Shown: positions 22,374 to 30,931, counted from the first letter of the stretch. The stretch is DNA of 31,061 nucleotides from Clostridiales bacterium (GCA_004553495.1 SFLE01000017.1:1-31061); one strand, 5' to 3'. The notes: generated by a model not told the origin, from the sequence alone. Made by a program: numbers and translations.

Positions 22374-23213
22374 ATGAAGATCATTGATGCAAAACTTATA
22401 GAAGATACCGTGGCAAGACTGTGCATTGAGGCAAACCTCCGCCTGCCGGAGGATGTCATAAGCGCTATAAATAAGGCTCAGGTCAGCGAAACATGGGAAA
22501 ATGCCCGCCGCAGCCTTAGTCTGCTGTCGGAAAATGTACGCATCGCGCGTGAAAAAACGCTGCCAGTGTGCCAGGATACCGGTATGGCATGCGTATTTCT
22601 TGAGCTCGGTCAGCAGGTGCATATAGAAGGCGACCTCGAAGCGGCGGTGAACGCCGGTGTAAGGCGCGGGTATGAAGAGGGTTACCTCAGAAAAAGCGTT
22701 GTGTGCGACCCGCTGCGCCGCGTTAATACCGGCGATAACACCCCCGCTCTCATAAATGTGAACATAACTGCGGGGGATAAGCTGCGCATAACCGTAATGC
22801 CCAAGGGCTTCGGAAGCGAGAACATGAGTGCGCTGAAAATGCTCAAGCCAGCCGACGGAGTTGATGGCGTTAAAAAATTCGTGCTTGAAACGGTCGAGCG
22901 CGCGGGAGCAAACCCCTGTCCGCCCATAGTGATCGGAGTCGGCATAGGCGGAAGCTTTGATAAGGCCGCATATCTTGCAAAGCACGCGCTGCTCCGCCGC
23001 CTTGACGAGCCCAATCCCGATGAATACTATGCCGAGCTTGAGCGCGAGCTCCTTGACAAGATAAATGCTCTGGGCATAGGACCTCAGGGCTTCGGCGGCA
23101 AAACCACCGCTCTTGCCGTGACCATTGAAACCATGCCTACCCATGTCGCCGGACTTCCGGTGGCTGTAAATATAAGCTGCCATGCAACGCGCAGGGCAAG
23201 CTGCTGCCTGTGA
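22374..23213 (+). CDS. Class I fumarate hydratase (fumarase), alpha subunit
   Basis: A 279-residue Fe-S hydro-lyase subunit; with the beta subunit it interconverts fumarate and malate in the cytosol. Three conserved Cys that can hold the [4Fe-4S] cluster appear in LPVCQDTGMA, NPCPPIVIGVGIGG and NISCHATRRA. The segment LRRVNTGDNTPALINVNI is also family-typical. ATG at 22374 follows TGGAG; ATG at 22362 would place the start on the ribosome site. The alpha stop overlaps the beginning of the beta reading frame. L-tartrate dehydratase is the main alternative for this two-subunit family, but the adjoining malic enzyme favours fumarase. Confidence 0.93.
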   Translation: MKIIDAKLIEDTVARLCIEANLRLPEDVISAINKAQVSETWENARRSLSLLSENVRIAREKTLPVCQDTGMACVFLELGQQVHIEGDLEAAVNAGVRRGYEEGYLRKSVVCDPLRRVNTGDNTPALINVNITAGDKLRITVMPKGFGSENMSALKMLKPADGVDGVKKFVLETVERAGANPCPPIVIGVGIGGSFDKAAYLAKHALLRRLDEPNPDEYYAELERELLDKINALGIGPQGFGGKTTALAVTIETMPTHVAGLPVAVNISCHATRRASCCL

Positions 23214-23221
23214 GGTGCGCC

Positions 23222-23794
23222 GTGGAATATAAGATAACTGCTCCGGTGAACGATGAGGAAATTAAAAAGCTGCGCGCCGGTGACAGCATTTTGCTGTCCG
23301 GAACGGTGTACACCGCCCGCGATGCCGCGCACAAGCGCATCTGCGAGGCAATGGACAGGGGAGAGACGCTCCCGTTCGATCTTGCCGGCAGCGCCGTCTA
23401 CTATGTCGGACCAACTCCCGAGCACGACGGCTGCTGCATCGGTTCCGCCGGTCCTACCACCTCCGGCAGAATGGATGCCTATTCTCCGCACCTGCTCGAT
23501 AAAGGACTTAAAATAATGATAGGTAAGGGCGACAGAAGCGAGGATGTGATTAACGCTATGGTCAGAAACGGAGCCGTGTACCTCGCCGCGATAGGCGGAG
23601 CCGGCGCGCTAATGGCGGCGTCTATAGAAAGCGCCGAGCTCGTCTGCTGGGAGGATCTCGGCTGTGAGGCCGTAAGACGGCTCACGGTGCGAGATATGCC
23701 GCTTACGGTCGCCATAGACAGTGAGGGCAACGACCTGTATAAGCTCGGCAGAGCCGAATATCTGAGAGAGGTAAAAGACAATGGATTATGCTGA
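23222..23794 (+). CDS. Class I fumarate hydratase (fumarase), beta subunit
   Basis: A 190-residue partner of the alpha subunit, corresponding to the C-terminal domain of single-chain class I fumarases. Marks are AGDSILLSGTVYTARDAAHKR, YYVGPTPEHDGCCIGSAGPT with the substrate-binding SAGPTTSGRMD, and MIGKGDRSEDV. The likely start is GTG at 23222 with GAGGTG upstream; GTG at 23210, overlapping the alpha stop, would add four residues. The 3' end overlaps the malic enzyme gene by 14 nt. The subunits together form the oxygen-sensitive enzyme expected in an anaerobe. Confidence 0.93.
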   Translation: MEYKITAPVNDEEIKKLRAGDSILLSGTVYTARDAAHKRICEAMDRGETLPFDLAGSAVYYVGPTPEHDGCCIGSAGPTTSGRMDAYSPHLLDKGLKIMIGKGDRSEDVINAMVRNGAVYLAAIGGAGALMAASIESAELVCWEDLGCEAVRRLTVRDMPLTVAIDSEGNDLYKLGRAEYLREVKDNGLC

Positions 23795-24953
23795 AAGATC
23801 GCTTAAAATGCACTATGAGCTTAAAGGCAAAATAGAAACGGCGGCGCGCACAAAAGCCAACGACCGCGAGTCGCTGAGCCTTGCATACACTCCCGGCGTT
23901 GCCGCACCGTGCCTTGAGATACAAAAGGATGTAAACAAGAGCTATGAGCTCACCCGCCGCTGGAATACGGTAGCCGTTGTTACCGACGGCACCGCCGTCC
24001 TCGGCCTCGGCGATATAGGACCCGAGGCAGGAATGCCGGTCATGGAGGGCAAATGCCTTCTGTTTAAGGAATTCGGCGGCGTTGACGCGATACCGCTGTG
24101 CATCCGCAGCAAGGATGTTGACGAGATAGTGAACACCGTTGCGTTGCTCGCAGGCTCGTTCGGCGGGGTCAATTTGGAGGATATATCCGCGCCCCGCTGC
24201 TTTGAGATAGAGCGCAGGCTCAAACAGCGCTGCGATATACCCGTTTTCCACGATGACCAGCACGGCACCGCCGTTATAATGCTCGCAGGGCTCATGAACG
24301 CTCTGAAGGTAGTGGGAAAGAGCCTTGAAAATGTCAAGATAGTCACCTCCGGAGCGGGAGCGGCAGGCATAGCCATAATAAAGCTTCTCGTATCGTGCGG
24401 AGCGGGAAATGTGATAATGACCGACCGCAGAGGAGCTATCTATTTCGGCAGACCCGATCTGAACCCCGCAAAGCAGGAGATAGCAGCAATGACCAACAAT
24501 GCCTGCGAAAAGGGGAGCCTTGCCGATGTCATAAGGGGAGCCGATGTGTTTATCGGTGTATCAGCCCCCGGAGTGCTCACACATGAGATGGTGTCTACCA
24601 TGGCAAAGGACGCGATCGTCTTTGCCTGCGCAAACCCCACGCCAGAGATATTCCCCGATGAAGCGAAAAAGGCGGGAGCCGCCGTCGTCAGCACCGGACG
24701 CAGCGATTACCCCAACCAGATAAACAATGTGCTCGCATTCCCCGGGATATTCCGCGGCGCGCTGGATGTGCGCGCATCGGATATAAACGATGCAATGAAA
24801 ATTGCCGCAGCTCACGCCCTTGCGGGTCTTGTCGGCGATGATGAGCTTTCGCGCGATAACATCCTGCCGCAGGCGTTTGACCCGCGTGTCGGCAAAGCGG
24901 TAGCCGAGGCGGTAAGAAAGGCTGCCGTAGAAAGCGGGGCAGCGCGGATATGA
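23781..24953 (+). CDS. Malic enzyme, NAD(P)-dependent
   Basis: A 390-residue oxidative decarboxylase that converts malate to pyruvate and CO2. The short bacterial form shows SLAYTPGVAAPC near the N-terminus, VVTDGTAVLGLGDIGPEAGMPVMEGK (about 66-91), the metal-site segment VFHDDQHGTA and the nucleotide-binding VTSGAGAAGIAI (about 190-200), then ANPTPEIFPDEA and FPGIFRGALD. ATG at 23781 follows GAGAGAGGT. The gene overlaps the fumarase beta gene at its start and the deacetylase gene at its end. With fumarase it gives a fumarate-to-pyruvate path, yielding reduced cofactor. NAD versus NADP preference is not clear. Confidence 0.95.
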   Translation: MDYAERSLKMHYELKGKIETAARTKANDRESLSLAYTPGVAAPCLEIQKDVNKSYELTRRWNTVAVVTDGTAVLGLGDIGPEAGMPVMEGKCLLFKEFGGVDAIPLCIRSKDVDEIVNTVALLAGSFGGVNLEDISAPRCFEIERRLKQRCDIPVFHDDQHGTAVIMLAGLMNALKVVGKSLENVKIVTSGAGAAGIAIIKLLVSCGAGNVIMTDRRGAIYFGRPDLNPAKQEIAAMTNNACEKGSLADVIRGADVFIGVSAPGVLTHEMVSTMAKDAIVFACANPTPEIFPDEAKKAGAAVVSTGRSDYPNQINNVLAFPGIFRGALDVRASDINDAMKIAAAHALAGLVGDDELSRDNILPQAFDPRVGKAVAEAVRKAAVESGAARI

Positions 24954-25693
24954 AGAAGCGGCTGCTCTGCGCATCTGCGGGCATTATTGCGATAATACTC
25001 GTTTTTGCGCTCGTTAGCTTTCTCGTTACGCCGTTTGCAAAAGCCTACAGCGCGCAGCATGTATCCGACTCGAAAAAGCAGATAGCTCTCACATTTGACG
25101 ACGGTCCCGGCAAGTATACGCAGCAGCTCCTTGACGGACTTCGTGAGCGCAATATAAAGGCCAGCTTCTTCCTCATGGGCAGCAAGGTCGAAAAGCGCCC
25201 CGAGCTTGTAAAGCAGATGCATGACGACGGGCATCTTATCGGCTGCCATACATGGTCGCATATAAGCTTTTTTGAGCACTCCATGGATGAGATATATGAC
25301 GAGATAGACCGCACAAACAGTCTTATCGAGAGCATAACCGGAGAGTATCCCAAGTTCTTGCGCCCACCGTATGGCTATTATACCGGCGCGATGCTCAATC
25401 AGATCGACAGCATTGCGATACTGTGGTCGGCATCGCCGCGCGATTGGGTGCATATCGACGAGGAGTATATCTACAACTGGTTTGTAGATAACGCCCGCGA
25501 CGGCGATATTATCCTGCTGCACGATACTAAGGATGCGACCGTTCCAGCCGTTCTGCGCGCTATTGACACGCTGACCGAGCAGGGCTATGAGTTTGTGCGC
25601 GTAGACGAGCTTTTGTGCAGAAACGGGGATATGCTCGCACCCGGACTTGCTTACCGCTTCTGCCCACACGATAGCAGAGCATGGTATATATAA
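24950..25693 (+). CDS. Polysaccharide deacetylase (CE4/NodB family), membrane-anchored
   Basis: A 247-residue extracytoplasmic enzyme that removes acetyl groups from peptidoglycan or another glycan. An N-terminal hydrophobic helix (about 5-25) is followed by the NodB domain: motif 1 LTFDDGPG (catalytic Asp and metal Asp), motif 2 IGCHTWSH (metal His pair), motif 3 RPPYGYY, motif 4 around WSASPRDW and motif 5 DIILLHDT. All metal ligands seem present, so it should be active. The ATG overlaps the malic enzyme stop by 4 nt, so it is expressed with central metabolism genes, an unusual pairing. A sporulation or wall role is possible, but no spore-specific promoter is seen. Confidence 0.94.
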   Translation: MKKRLLCASAGIIAIILVFALVSFLVTPFAKAYSAQHVSDSKKQIALTFDDGPGKYTQQLLDGLRERNIKASFFLMGSKVEKRPELVKQMHDDGHLIGCHTWSHISFFEHSMDEIYDEIDRTNSLIESITGEYPKFLRPPYGYYTGAMLNQIDSIAILWSASPRDWVHIDEEYIYNWFVDNARDGDIILLHDTKDATVPAVLRAIDTLTEQGYEFVRVDELLCRNGDMLAPGLAYRFCPHDSRAWYI

Positions 25694-25725
25694 AAAAACA
25701 GCTTCCATCGGAAGCTGTTTTTTTT
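25692..25725. terminator. Bidirectional terminator
   Basis: AAAAAACAGCTTCC (25693-25706) and GGAAGCTGTTTTTT (from 25710) form a long perfect stem flanked by A and T runs. It serves both the deacetylase operon and the converging phosphatase gene. Confidence 0.93.
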
Positions 25726-25726
25726 A

Positions 25727-26896
25727 TCAAAAATCGTGGACCTTAACGCGTTTGCCCATCTTTTGAAGGTTCATTGAAAGCTGCTTTAGTATCTGCATTT
25801 TGACATTGAAGTTCAGCGGCATTTCGCTGTGCGCCGGATTTGCCGCATGACCGATGAACATATTTATATCGGTCGCGTCCTCGAACAGTATCCTCGCCGC
25901 AAGCGAGGCACCGTCTTTTTTGTAGCACCATTTTTCAAAGCTGCGGTTGTCATTTATATAGTCCTTGGAGTATGACAGTATGCGGTCGACCGTGATTATG
26001 CCCTCGGTAACAAGATCAATGCCCTCAATGTGCGATATAGGTGGAATGTCCGGATCGGGAGACTCAAAATCCGTGTGCACGGCAGCGTGCAGATATTCCG
26101 CCGCGATCTTGGCGGTAGTACCGCCGCACACTATATGCTTGCCTTCCTTGGCAAAGAACAGCGCCATCATTCTGTGGTTATCGCTTATGTTCTCCGGAGG
26201 ACCGACAGCAATATTAACGGTCTGCCGCTGGCGTATCTTGACCACACAGGCGGTGGCGTCGTCAAAGGGCTTACCGCCGTAGAGCTTGTTTACCTCTTCA
26301 AGCAGGAGGTTTGCAAGAACATTCGATGTAAGTCCCGAATCGCTCAGCGGCTCCATGAATTTAACAACGGCATCCCTGTCCCAGTCGGGATTCAGTACGC
26401 CGTTATTGCTGGCATACAGCATTCCGTCGCTCAGAGCGACAAAAAGGTCGCCGCTTGCAAGCTCAAGGCTCGAGTGGTATATCGTTTTTTCGCCGATCCT
26501 CATCGTGTTGAGCGGAAACTCATAGTGCTCGCCGTTTCTTATCAGTATTACATTCGGGTTTTCGTACTGGATTATATCGGCGTGCGAGTTGTTCTCAAGC
26601 CTGATGATCGTAAAGGTCGAAAACGCAGTCTTGCGCTCGGAGCATATCGGCAGTGTGTCCGCTATCGTTTCGACAGCGTCACGAATGTTAAGCCCCGCCG
26701 CGAGCATGGTGGATATGATGGTCGAGGTAAGCGTTGATAGAATGCTCGCCTTGACACCGCTACCGAGCCCGTCCGCGAGAACGACAATAGTGGAATTTTC
26801 GTTCTCAACGACCTCAACATGGTCGCCGCATAGCTGCTCGCCGTCGTGATTCAGGCTCATGTATGCAATTTCGCTGCAAAGATTATTCTTCTTCAA
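25727..26896 (-). CDS. SpoIIE/PP2C-type serine phosphatase paired with a sensory hydrogenase
   Basis: A 389-residue protein. The PP2C-like/SpoIIE domain (about 1-230) has the metal-binding Asp in VVLADGLGSG (residues 38-47), FVALSDGMLY and the final FDDATACVVKI. The remaining about 150 residues, with VCGGTTAKIAAEYL, form a domain often found with this family. It should dephosphorylate Ser/Thr proteins. The start is TTG at 26896, inside the end of the hydrogenase gene, so the genes overlap by 14 nt and are likely coupled; AAGGAGT lies upstream. ATG at 26860 is possible but would remove the SEIAY strand expected in the family. The substrate is unknown. Confidence 0.88.
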   Translation of the reverse strand: MKKNNLCSEIAYMSLNHDGEQLCGDHVEVVENENSTIVVLADGLGSGVKASILSTLTSTIISTMLAAGLNIRDAVETIADTLPICSERKTAFSTFTIIRLENNSHADIIQYENPNVILIRNGEHYEFPLNTMRIGEKTIYHSSLELASGDLFVALSDGMLYASNNGVLNPDWDRDAVVKFMEPLSDSGLTSNVLANLLLEEVNKLYGGKPFDDATACVVKIRQRQTVNIAVGPPENISDNHRMMALFFAKEGKHIVCGGTTAKIAAEYLHAAVHTDFESPDPDIPPISHIEGIDLVTEGIITVDRILSYSKDYINDNRSFEKWCYKKDGASLAARILFEDATDINMFIGHAANPAHSEMPLNFNVKMQILKQLSMNLQKMGKRVKVHDF

Positions 26897-28559
26897 GGCT
26901 CAACGACTCCTTCAGTCTCGTAAGCGCGATCTTTGTCTCCGCTGTAGTCTCGCCGAGCAGGGAGGCTATCTCCTGAACAATGCGCATCTGGTTTTCTATA
27001 ACATTGTTCGTTATCTCCGCAGTCTGCTGGCTTATGGCCTTGCGGCGCATGGCTTCTTCCTCCTCCTCGGTGACATCGGAGATTATATCAATGAGTATCT
27101 TGGAGGAGCGGTCGTATACAATAGTTTGCTCGAAATACTTTTCGTAGTCCGAGAAGTAACCGCGCAGCTTTTTAACGCTTTTTCCGGTTTCGAGGCAGGT
27201 GAAAAACGGAGCTGTGTCAAGCACTCTTACAACGCTGTCGCCGAGAATATCCGATTCATGGCTTATGTGCAGCATCTGCATAGCCGTGCGGTTAAGCTGC
27301 TGCACCTCGAGATCCTCGTTCACAACGACAACTCCGCTGGGCATATTGTTTAATATTTTATTGCTGAAGCGCTCGGCTCTGTCCATTATAAACGGCAGGC
27401 ACATGCTGTAGTCGGCTGTGCCGCGGTAAATGGCTATCGCCTTGTCGCGGCAGGTGTCATAGCCGCAGGAGCCGCAGTTGAGCTCGTCGCCCTTGGTGTT
27501 CTTGCCGAGCTTGGCGAGAATGCTTCTTATTTCGGTTTCATTGGGCGTTTTTTTACTCAAAGGAGAGCCGATATACTGTGTATACAGTGCCTCCTGCGGC
27601 AGCTGCGGGACATCGAAGTCCTCCTTGCCGACATTCCGGAGCACCGAGCATATGTGACGGATGGGGGAGTTAATGTACTTTTCCATTATGGGACCGTCTA
27701 TGCAGCTTCCGTCGCAAATGGCAAGCTCAATGAAGCACTTGTGGATATTTCCGTTTTTTATATCATTGAGAGCATTCATGCAGTTTTTCGGACCGTTTGT
27801 CGCTATGCACTGATAGCCGGTGTCGGGTATGTCCATGCTCTTGAGTATGCCGCCGGTAACGGGGAAGCTCCTTGCCCTGCCGTGGAAGCTTTCGCCGAAC
27901 TCGGGAGTTATCTCAATATTCGCCGAAATGCGCATCTGGTCAAATTCCTCAAATGTCAGCACAGCGTCAACGGCGGTGCCCTCAAACTCCTGCTTTCTCG
28001 CAACGCAGGGACCTATGAAAACGACCTTTGCCTCGGGCATACGGCGCTTAATATCCATGGCATGGGCTATCATTGGAGAAACCACCGGTGCGAGGTACTG
28101 GCGAAGCTCGGGAAAATGCTTTTCTATGAGCAAATTCAGCGAAGCGCACGAGGAGGTGATGATAATATCCTGCTCCTGCTCTCTGAGAAGGCGCTCGTAT
28201 TCGCGCTTTACTATGGTAGCGCCTATGGCGGTCTCCTCGGCGTCGGTAAAGCCGAGCTCCTTTAGCGCACTGCGAACGGAGTTTATGCCGCAGTCGGTCC
28301 AGCAGGCGTAAAACGAGGGATCAACGCTGGCGATCACAGGAGCCTTGCCCTGAAGCATAACGCTCACGCGCTCTCTGTCGTCGATTATCTCCTTGGCGTT
28401 TTGCGGACACACGACAAAGCACTGACCGCAAAGAATGCATTCATCGCTTATGATGTGCGCCTGGTGTCCGGTAAAGCGGATGGCCTTAACGGGGCATTTT
28501 CTTATACATCTGTGGCAGTTTTTGCAGTTTGACTTTTTGAGATTAAGCACACTCGGCAT
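26883..28559 (-). CDS. hydS: Sensory [FeFe]-hydrogenase with PAS domain (HydS-like)
   Basis: A 558-residue protein. Two ferredoxin-type [4Fe-4S] sites are at residues 12-22 and 41-51. The H-cluster domain (about 75-320) has L1 TSSCAS (C138), L2 PCVARKQE (C185) and L3 CDGSC (C282, C286), so all four H-cluster cysteines remain. The usual TSCCP proton-relay Cys is Ser137. An extra Fe-S motif NCGSCGYDTC (361-370, with C387) leads into a PAS domain (about 391-500) and a C-terminal coiled coil. This layout matches group C hydrogenases, thought to sense H2 or redox state rather than make H2. ATG at 28559 follows AGGAGG. Confidence 0.92.
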   Translation of the reverse strand: MPSVLNLKKSNCKNCHRCIRKCPVKAIRFTGHQAHIISDECILCGQCFVVCPQNAKEIIDDRERVSVMLQGKAPVIASVDPSFYACWTDCGINSVRSALKELGFTDAEETAIGATIVKREYERLLREQEQDIIITSSCASLNLLIEKHFPELRQYLAPVVSPMIAHAMDIKRRMPEAKVVFIGPCVARKQEFEGTAVDAVLTFEEFDQMRISANIEITPEFGESFHGRARSFPVTGGILKSMDIPDTGYQCIATNGPKNCMNALNDIKNGNIHKCFIELAICDGSCIDGPIMEKYINSPIRHICSVLRNVGKEDFDVPQLPQEALYTQYIGSPLSKKTPNETEIRSILAKLGKNTKGDELNCGSCGYDTCRDKAIAIYRGTADYSMCLPFIMDRAERFSNKILNNMPSGVVVVNEDLEVQQLNRTAMQMLHISHESDILGDSVVRVLDTAPFFTCLETGKSVKKLRGYFSDYEKYFEQTIVYDRSSKILIDIISDVTEEEEEAMRRKAISQQTAEITNNVIENQMRIVQEIASLLGETTAETKIALTRLKESLSLEEE

Positions 28560-28607
28560 GACAGCCACCTCCTGCTATATTATCTTCACTTTACTTTCTG
28601 ATTTCGT

Positions 28608-28636
28608 AGTATATCATAATTACATACTTGCTACAA
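28608..28636 (-). promoter_or_regulatory. Promoter of the hydS-phosphatase operon
   Basis: On the minus strand TTGTAG (28636-28631) and TATACT (28613-28608) are 17 bp apart. Its -35 box shares bases with that of the divergent RseC-like gene. Confidence 0.6.
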
Positions 28637-28656
28637 GGAAAAAACGGGTGTATAAT
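28628..28656 (+). promoter_or_regulatory. Promoter of the RseC-like gene
   Basis: TTGCTA (28628-28633) and a perfect TATAAT (28651-28656) are 17 bp apart. The two divergent -35 boxes interlock in the palindromic CTTGCTACAAG (28627-28637). Confidence 0.7.
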
Positions 28657-28684
28657 GCATAAAAATGTTTGTTGGTGATGCTGT

Positions 28685-29101
28685 ATGCTGCAGGAAGCGA
28701 TAATAACAAAGATAAGAGACGATGGGCTGGCTGAGGTCGTTGTCGAGCGTCTCGGCATATGCGGCGGCGACTGCAACGGCTGCAACGAGTGCAAGTACGA
28801 GCACCTTATGAAATCGGTCGTGCAAAACCCGATAGGGGCACATCGCGGACAGCACGTAATGATAGAAACGCCGACGAAGGGCGTCGTCAAGGGTGCGCTT
28901 GCGATATATGTACTGCCTATAGTTCTGCTCATCGCGGGCTATGCGATAGCAGCGGCGCTGTCGCTGAGCGAAGGCACCTGCATAATAGCTGCGTTCGCCG
29001 CGGCAATAGCCGGAGTTATCATAGCCATCGTCATAAGCAAAGCAAAATATAAGGCGGACCCCACGCCTACAAAGATAGTGAGTATCATAGAGAAAGAATG
29101 A
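28685..29101 (+). CDS. RseC/MucC-family (SoxR-reducing) membrane protein
   Basis: A 138-residue protein of the RseC family. A short N-terminal domain with four Cys (CGGDCNGCNEC, residues 26-36) precedes two transmembrane helices (about 72-92 and 95-117). Relatives reduce or stabilise redox regulators (SoxR reduction, sigma-E control) and occur near Rnf complexes. The Cys cluster could hold a metal or Fe-S centre. ATG at 28685 has a modest GGTGATG upstream. It is divergent from hydS with interlocked promoters, which suggests joint redox control. No rnf or rse partner lies in the window. Confidence 0.88.
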   Translation: MLQEAIITKIRDDGLAEVVVERLGICGGDCNGCNECKYEHLMKSVVQNPIGAHRGQHVMIETPTKGVVKGALAIYVLPIVLLIAGYAIAAALSLSEGTCIIAAFAAAIAGVIIAIVISKAKYKADPTPTKIVSIIEKE

Positions 29102-29113
29102 GAAAATAGGGGG

Positions 29114-29140
29114 AACGCACCGTTTCGGCGGTGCGTTTTC
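29114..29140 (+). terminator. Intrinsic terminator after the RseC-like gene
   Basis: AACGCACCG (29114-29122) and CGGTGCGTT (29129-29137) form a 9-bp stem around TTTCGG; TTTTCC closes the site. Confidence 0.82.
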
Positions 29141-29161
29141 CATTTGTTCTTACTAAAATCT

Positions 29162-29190
29162 TTGCTTTTGCGCTGTAGTTGTGATAATAT
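29162..29190 (+). promoter_or_regulatory. Promoter of prfC
   Basis: TTGCTT (29162-29167) and TAATAT (29185-29190) are 17 bp apart. A TG at 29182-29183 gives an extended -10. The start codon is at 29229. Confidence 0.5.
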
Positions 29191-29228
29191 ATCAAACTGA
29201 GTTATTTTTTACATGGAGAGAAGCATAT

Positions 29229-30821
29229 ATGTCAGATATGATAAAGGAGATACAGCGGCGCAGGACCTTCGCCATTATATCGCACCCTGACGCCGGCAAA
29301 ACAACGCTTACCGAAAAGCTCCTGCTCTACGGCGGAGCGATACAGCTCGCCGGCTCCGTAAAGGGAAAGGCTACGGCGCGCCACGCCGTGTCCGACTGGA
29401 TGGAGCTCGAAAAGCAGCGCGGAATATCCATAAGCTCCTCGGTAATGCAGTTTGAGTATAACGGCTACTGCATAAATATATTGGACACGCCCGGACACCA
29501 GGACTTTTCCGAGGACACCTACCGCACCCTCATGGCAGCCGACAGCGCCGTTATGGTCATTGACGCGGCAAAGGGCATAGAGCCGCAGACCCGCAAGCTT
29601 TTTAAGATATGCGCAATGCGGAATATACCCATATTCACATTCATAAACAAGCTCGACCGCGAGGCGAGAAGCCCGTATGACCTCATGGAGGAGCTTGAGC
29701 AGGAGTTCGGCATCGGCACATATCCGATAAACTGGCCCATCGGCTGCGGCATAGATTTCAAGGGCGTTTACGACCGCGAAAAACGCGAGATACTCGCTTT
29801 CAGTGAGTTCCACCGCGGTCAGGACAAGATAAAAGCCATAGAATGCAGCCTTGACGACACGGAGATGCTCGACGAGCTCATAGGACCCAAGCTTCGCGCC
29901 ACGCTGTGCGACGATGTAGAGCTGCTTGACGGTGCAGGCTATGAGTTTGACATTGACCTCGTGCGCGAGGGTAAGCTCAGCCCCGTGTTCTTCGGCTCTG
30001 CGCTCAACAACTTCGGCATCGAGCCGTTTTTGGAGAGCTTTCTTGATATGACGATGCCGCCTCTGCCGCGCAAAGCCGGCGAAGAGACCGTCGATCCGTT
30101 CTGTGACAAGTTCTCGGCATTCGTATTTAAAATTCAAGCCAACATGAACAAGGCTCACCGCGACCGTATCGCATTCATGCGCATCTGCTCCGGCAAATTC
30201 GAGCGCGATAAGGAGTACTACCATGTTCAGGGCGGAAAGCCCATACGCCTTGCCCAGCCGCAGCAGCTCATGGCGCAGGAGCGCGCAATAATAAACGAGG
30301 CGTATGCCGGCGACATTATAGGCGTTTTTGACCCCGGCATATTCTCCATCGGCGATACGATATGCGACAAGACCATGAAGGTCGAGTTTGAGGGCATACC
30401 GACATTTGCGCCCGAGATATTTGCCGGTGTCGAGCGAATAGACACCATGAAGCGCAAGCAGTTTGAAAAGGGCATAATGCAGATAGCGCAGGAGGGCGCC
30501 ATCCAGATATTCCACGAGCCGTACACCGGCGTTGAGGAGATAATCGTCGGCGTTGTGGGCATACTTCAGCTTGAGGTGCTGGAGTACAGACTCAAGAATG
30601 AGTACGGCGTTGATGTCCGACGCCGCAGCATGCCGTATGAGGTCGTGCGCTGGATAGAAAACGAGGATATAAACCCCAACGACCTCAATCTTACGAGCGA
30701 TACGAAGTGGGTACAGGATTTTAAGGGCAACAATCTTCTGCTGTTTACCTCCGAATGGTGCGTAAACTGGGCGCTGACCAAAAATCCGGATCTCAGACTC
30801 CGCGAATTTAACAGAGATTAA
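29229..30821 (+). CDS. prfC: Peptide chain release factor 3 (RF3)
   Basis: A 530-residue translational GTPase that recycles RF1 and RF2 from the ribosome after termination. G1 is ISHPDAGKTTLTEKLL, the switch I region KQRGISISSSVMQF, G3 LDTPGHQDFSEDTYR, and G4 FINKLDRE. Domains II and III follow; the length matches the 529-residue E. coli protein. RF3 is distinguished from EF-G by length and by the GISISSSVMQF sequence. ATG at 29229 follows GGAGAG; a longer frame from 29181 would start inside the promoter. No terminator is obvious before the mobile element that starts about 25 bp downstream. Confidence 0.97.
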   Translation: MSDMIKEIQRRRTFAIISHPDAGKTTLTEKLLLYGGAIQLAGSVKGKATARHAVSDWMELEKQRGISISSSVMQFEYNGYCINILDTPGHQDFSEDTYRTLMAADSAVMVIDAAKGIEPQTRKLFKICAMRNIPIFTFINKLDREARSPYDLMEELEQEFGIGTYPINWPIGCGIDFKGVYDREKREILAFSEFHRGQDKIKAIECSLDDTEMLDELIGPKLRATLCDDVELLDGAGYEFDIDLVREGKLSPVFFGSALNNFGIEPFLESFLDMTMPPLPRKAGEETVDPFCDKFSAFVFKIQANMNKAHRDRIAFMRICSGKFERDKEYYHVQGGKPIRLAQPQQLMAQERAIINEAYAGDIIGVFDPGIFSIGDTICDKTMKVEFEGIPTFAPEIFAGVERIDTMKRKQFEKGIMQIAQEGAIQIFHEPYTGVEEIIVGVVGILQLEVLEYRLKNEYGVDVRRRSMPYEVVRWIENEDINPNDLNLTSDTKWVQDFKGNNLLLFTSEWCVNWALTKNPDLRLREFNRD

Positions 30822-30885
30822 AGAGATCAAAAAAGAACCGGCAGTTTGTGCACCGAACCGTAAAAAACGGACAATAGACAAAACA

Positions 30886-30922
30886 CCCCCTATGTAGGAA
30901 AATAGAAGCACTACATAGGGGG
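30886..30922 (+). promoter_or_regulatory. Hairpin hiding the ribosome binding site of the IS ORF
   Basis: CCCCCTATGTAG (30886-30897) and CTACATAGGGGG (30911-30922) are perfect 12-bp complements around a 13-nt loop. The right arm contains AGGGGG, the only Shine-Dalgarno sequence for the ATG at 30932. In RNA entering from outside the element the site would be closed. Confidence 0.75.
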
Positions 30923-30931
30923 TAATTATTT

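Noticed and set aside
21981..23183. 400-codon open frame on the minus strand over the structured RNA and fumarase alpha
   Set aside because: Most of it mirrors the fumarase gene, and the rest crosses the structured intergenic region with no recognisable protein features.
29232..30911. 559-codon open frame on the minus strand
   Set aside because: It lies opposite prfC, whose product is unmistakable. The translation is Leu/Val/Ala/Tyr-rich without any known motif, as expected from the reverse of a GC-rich gene with biased third positions.
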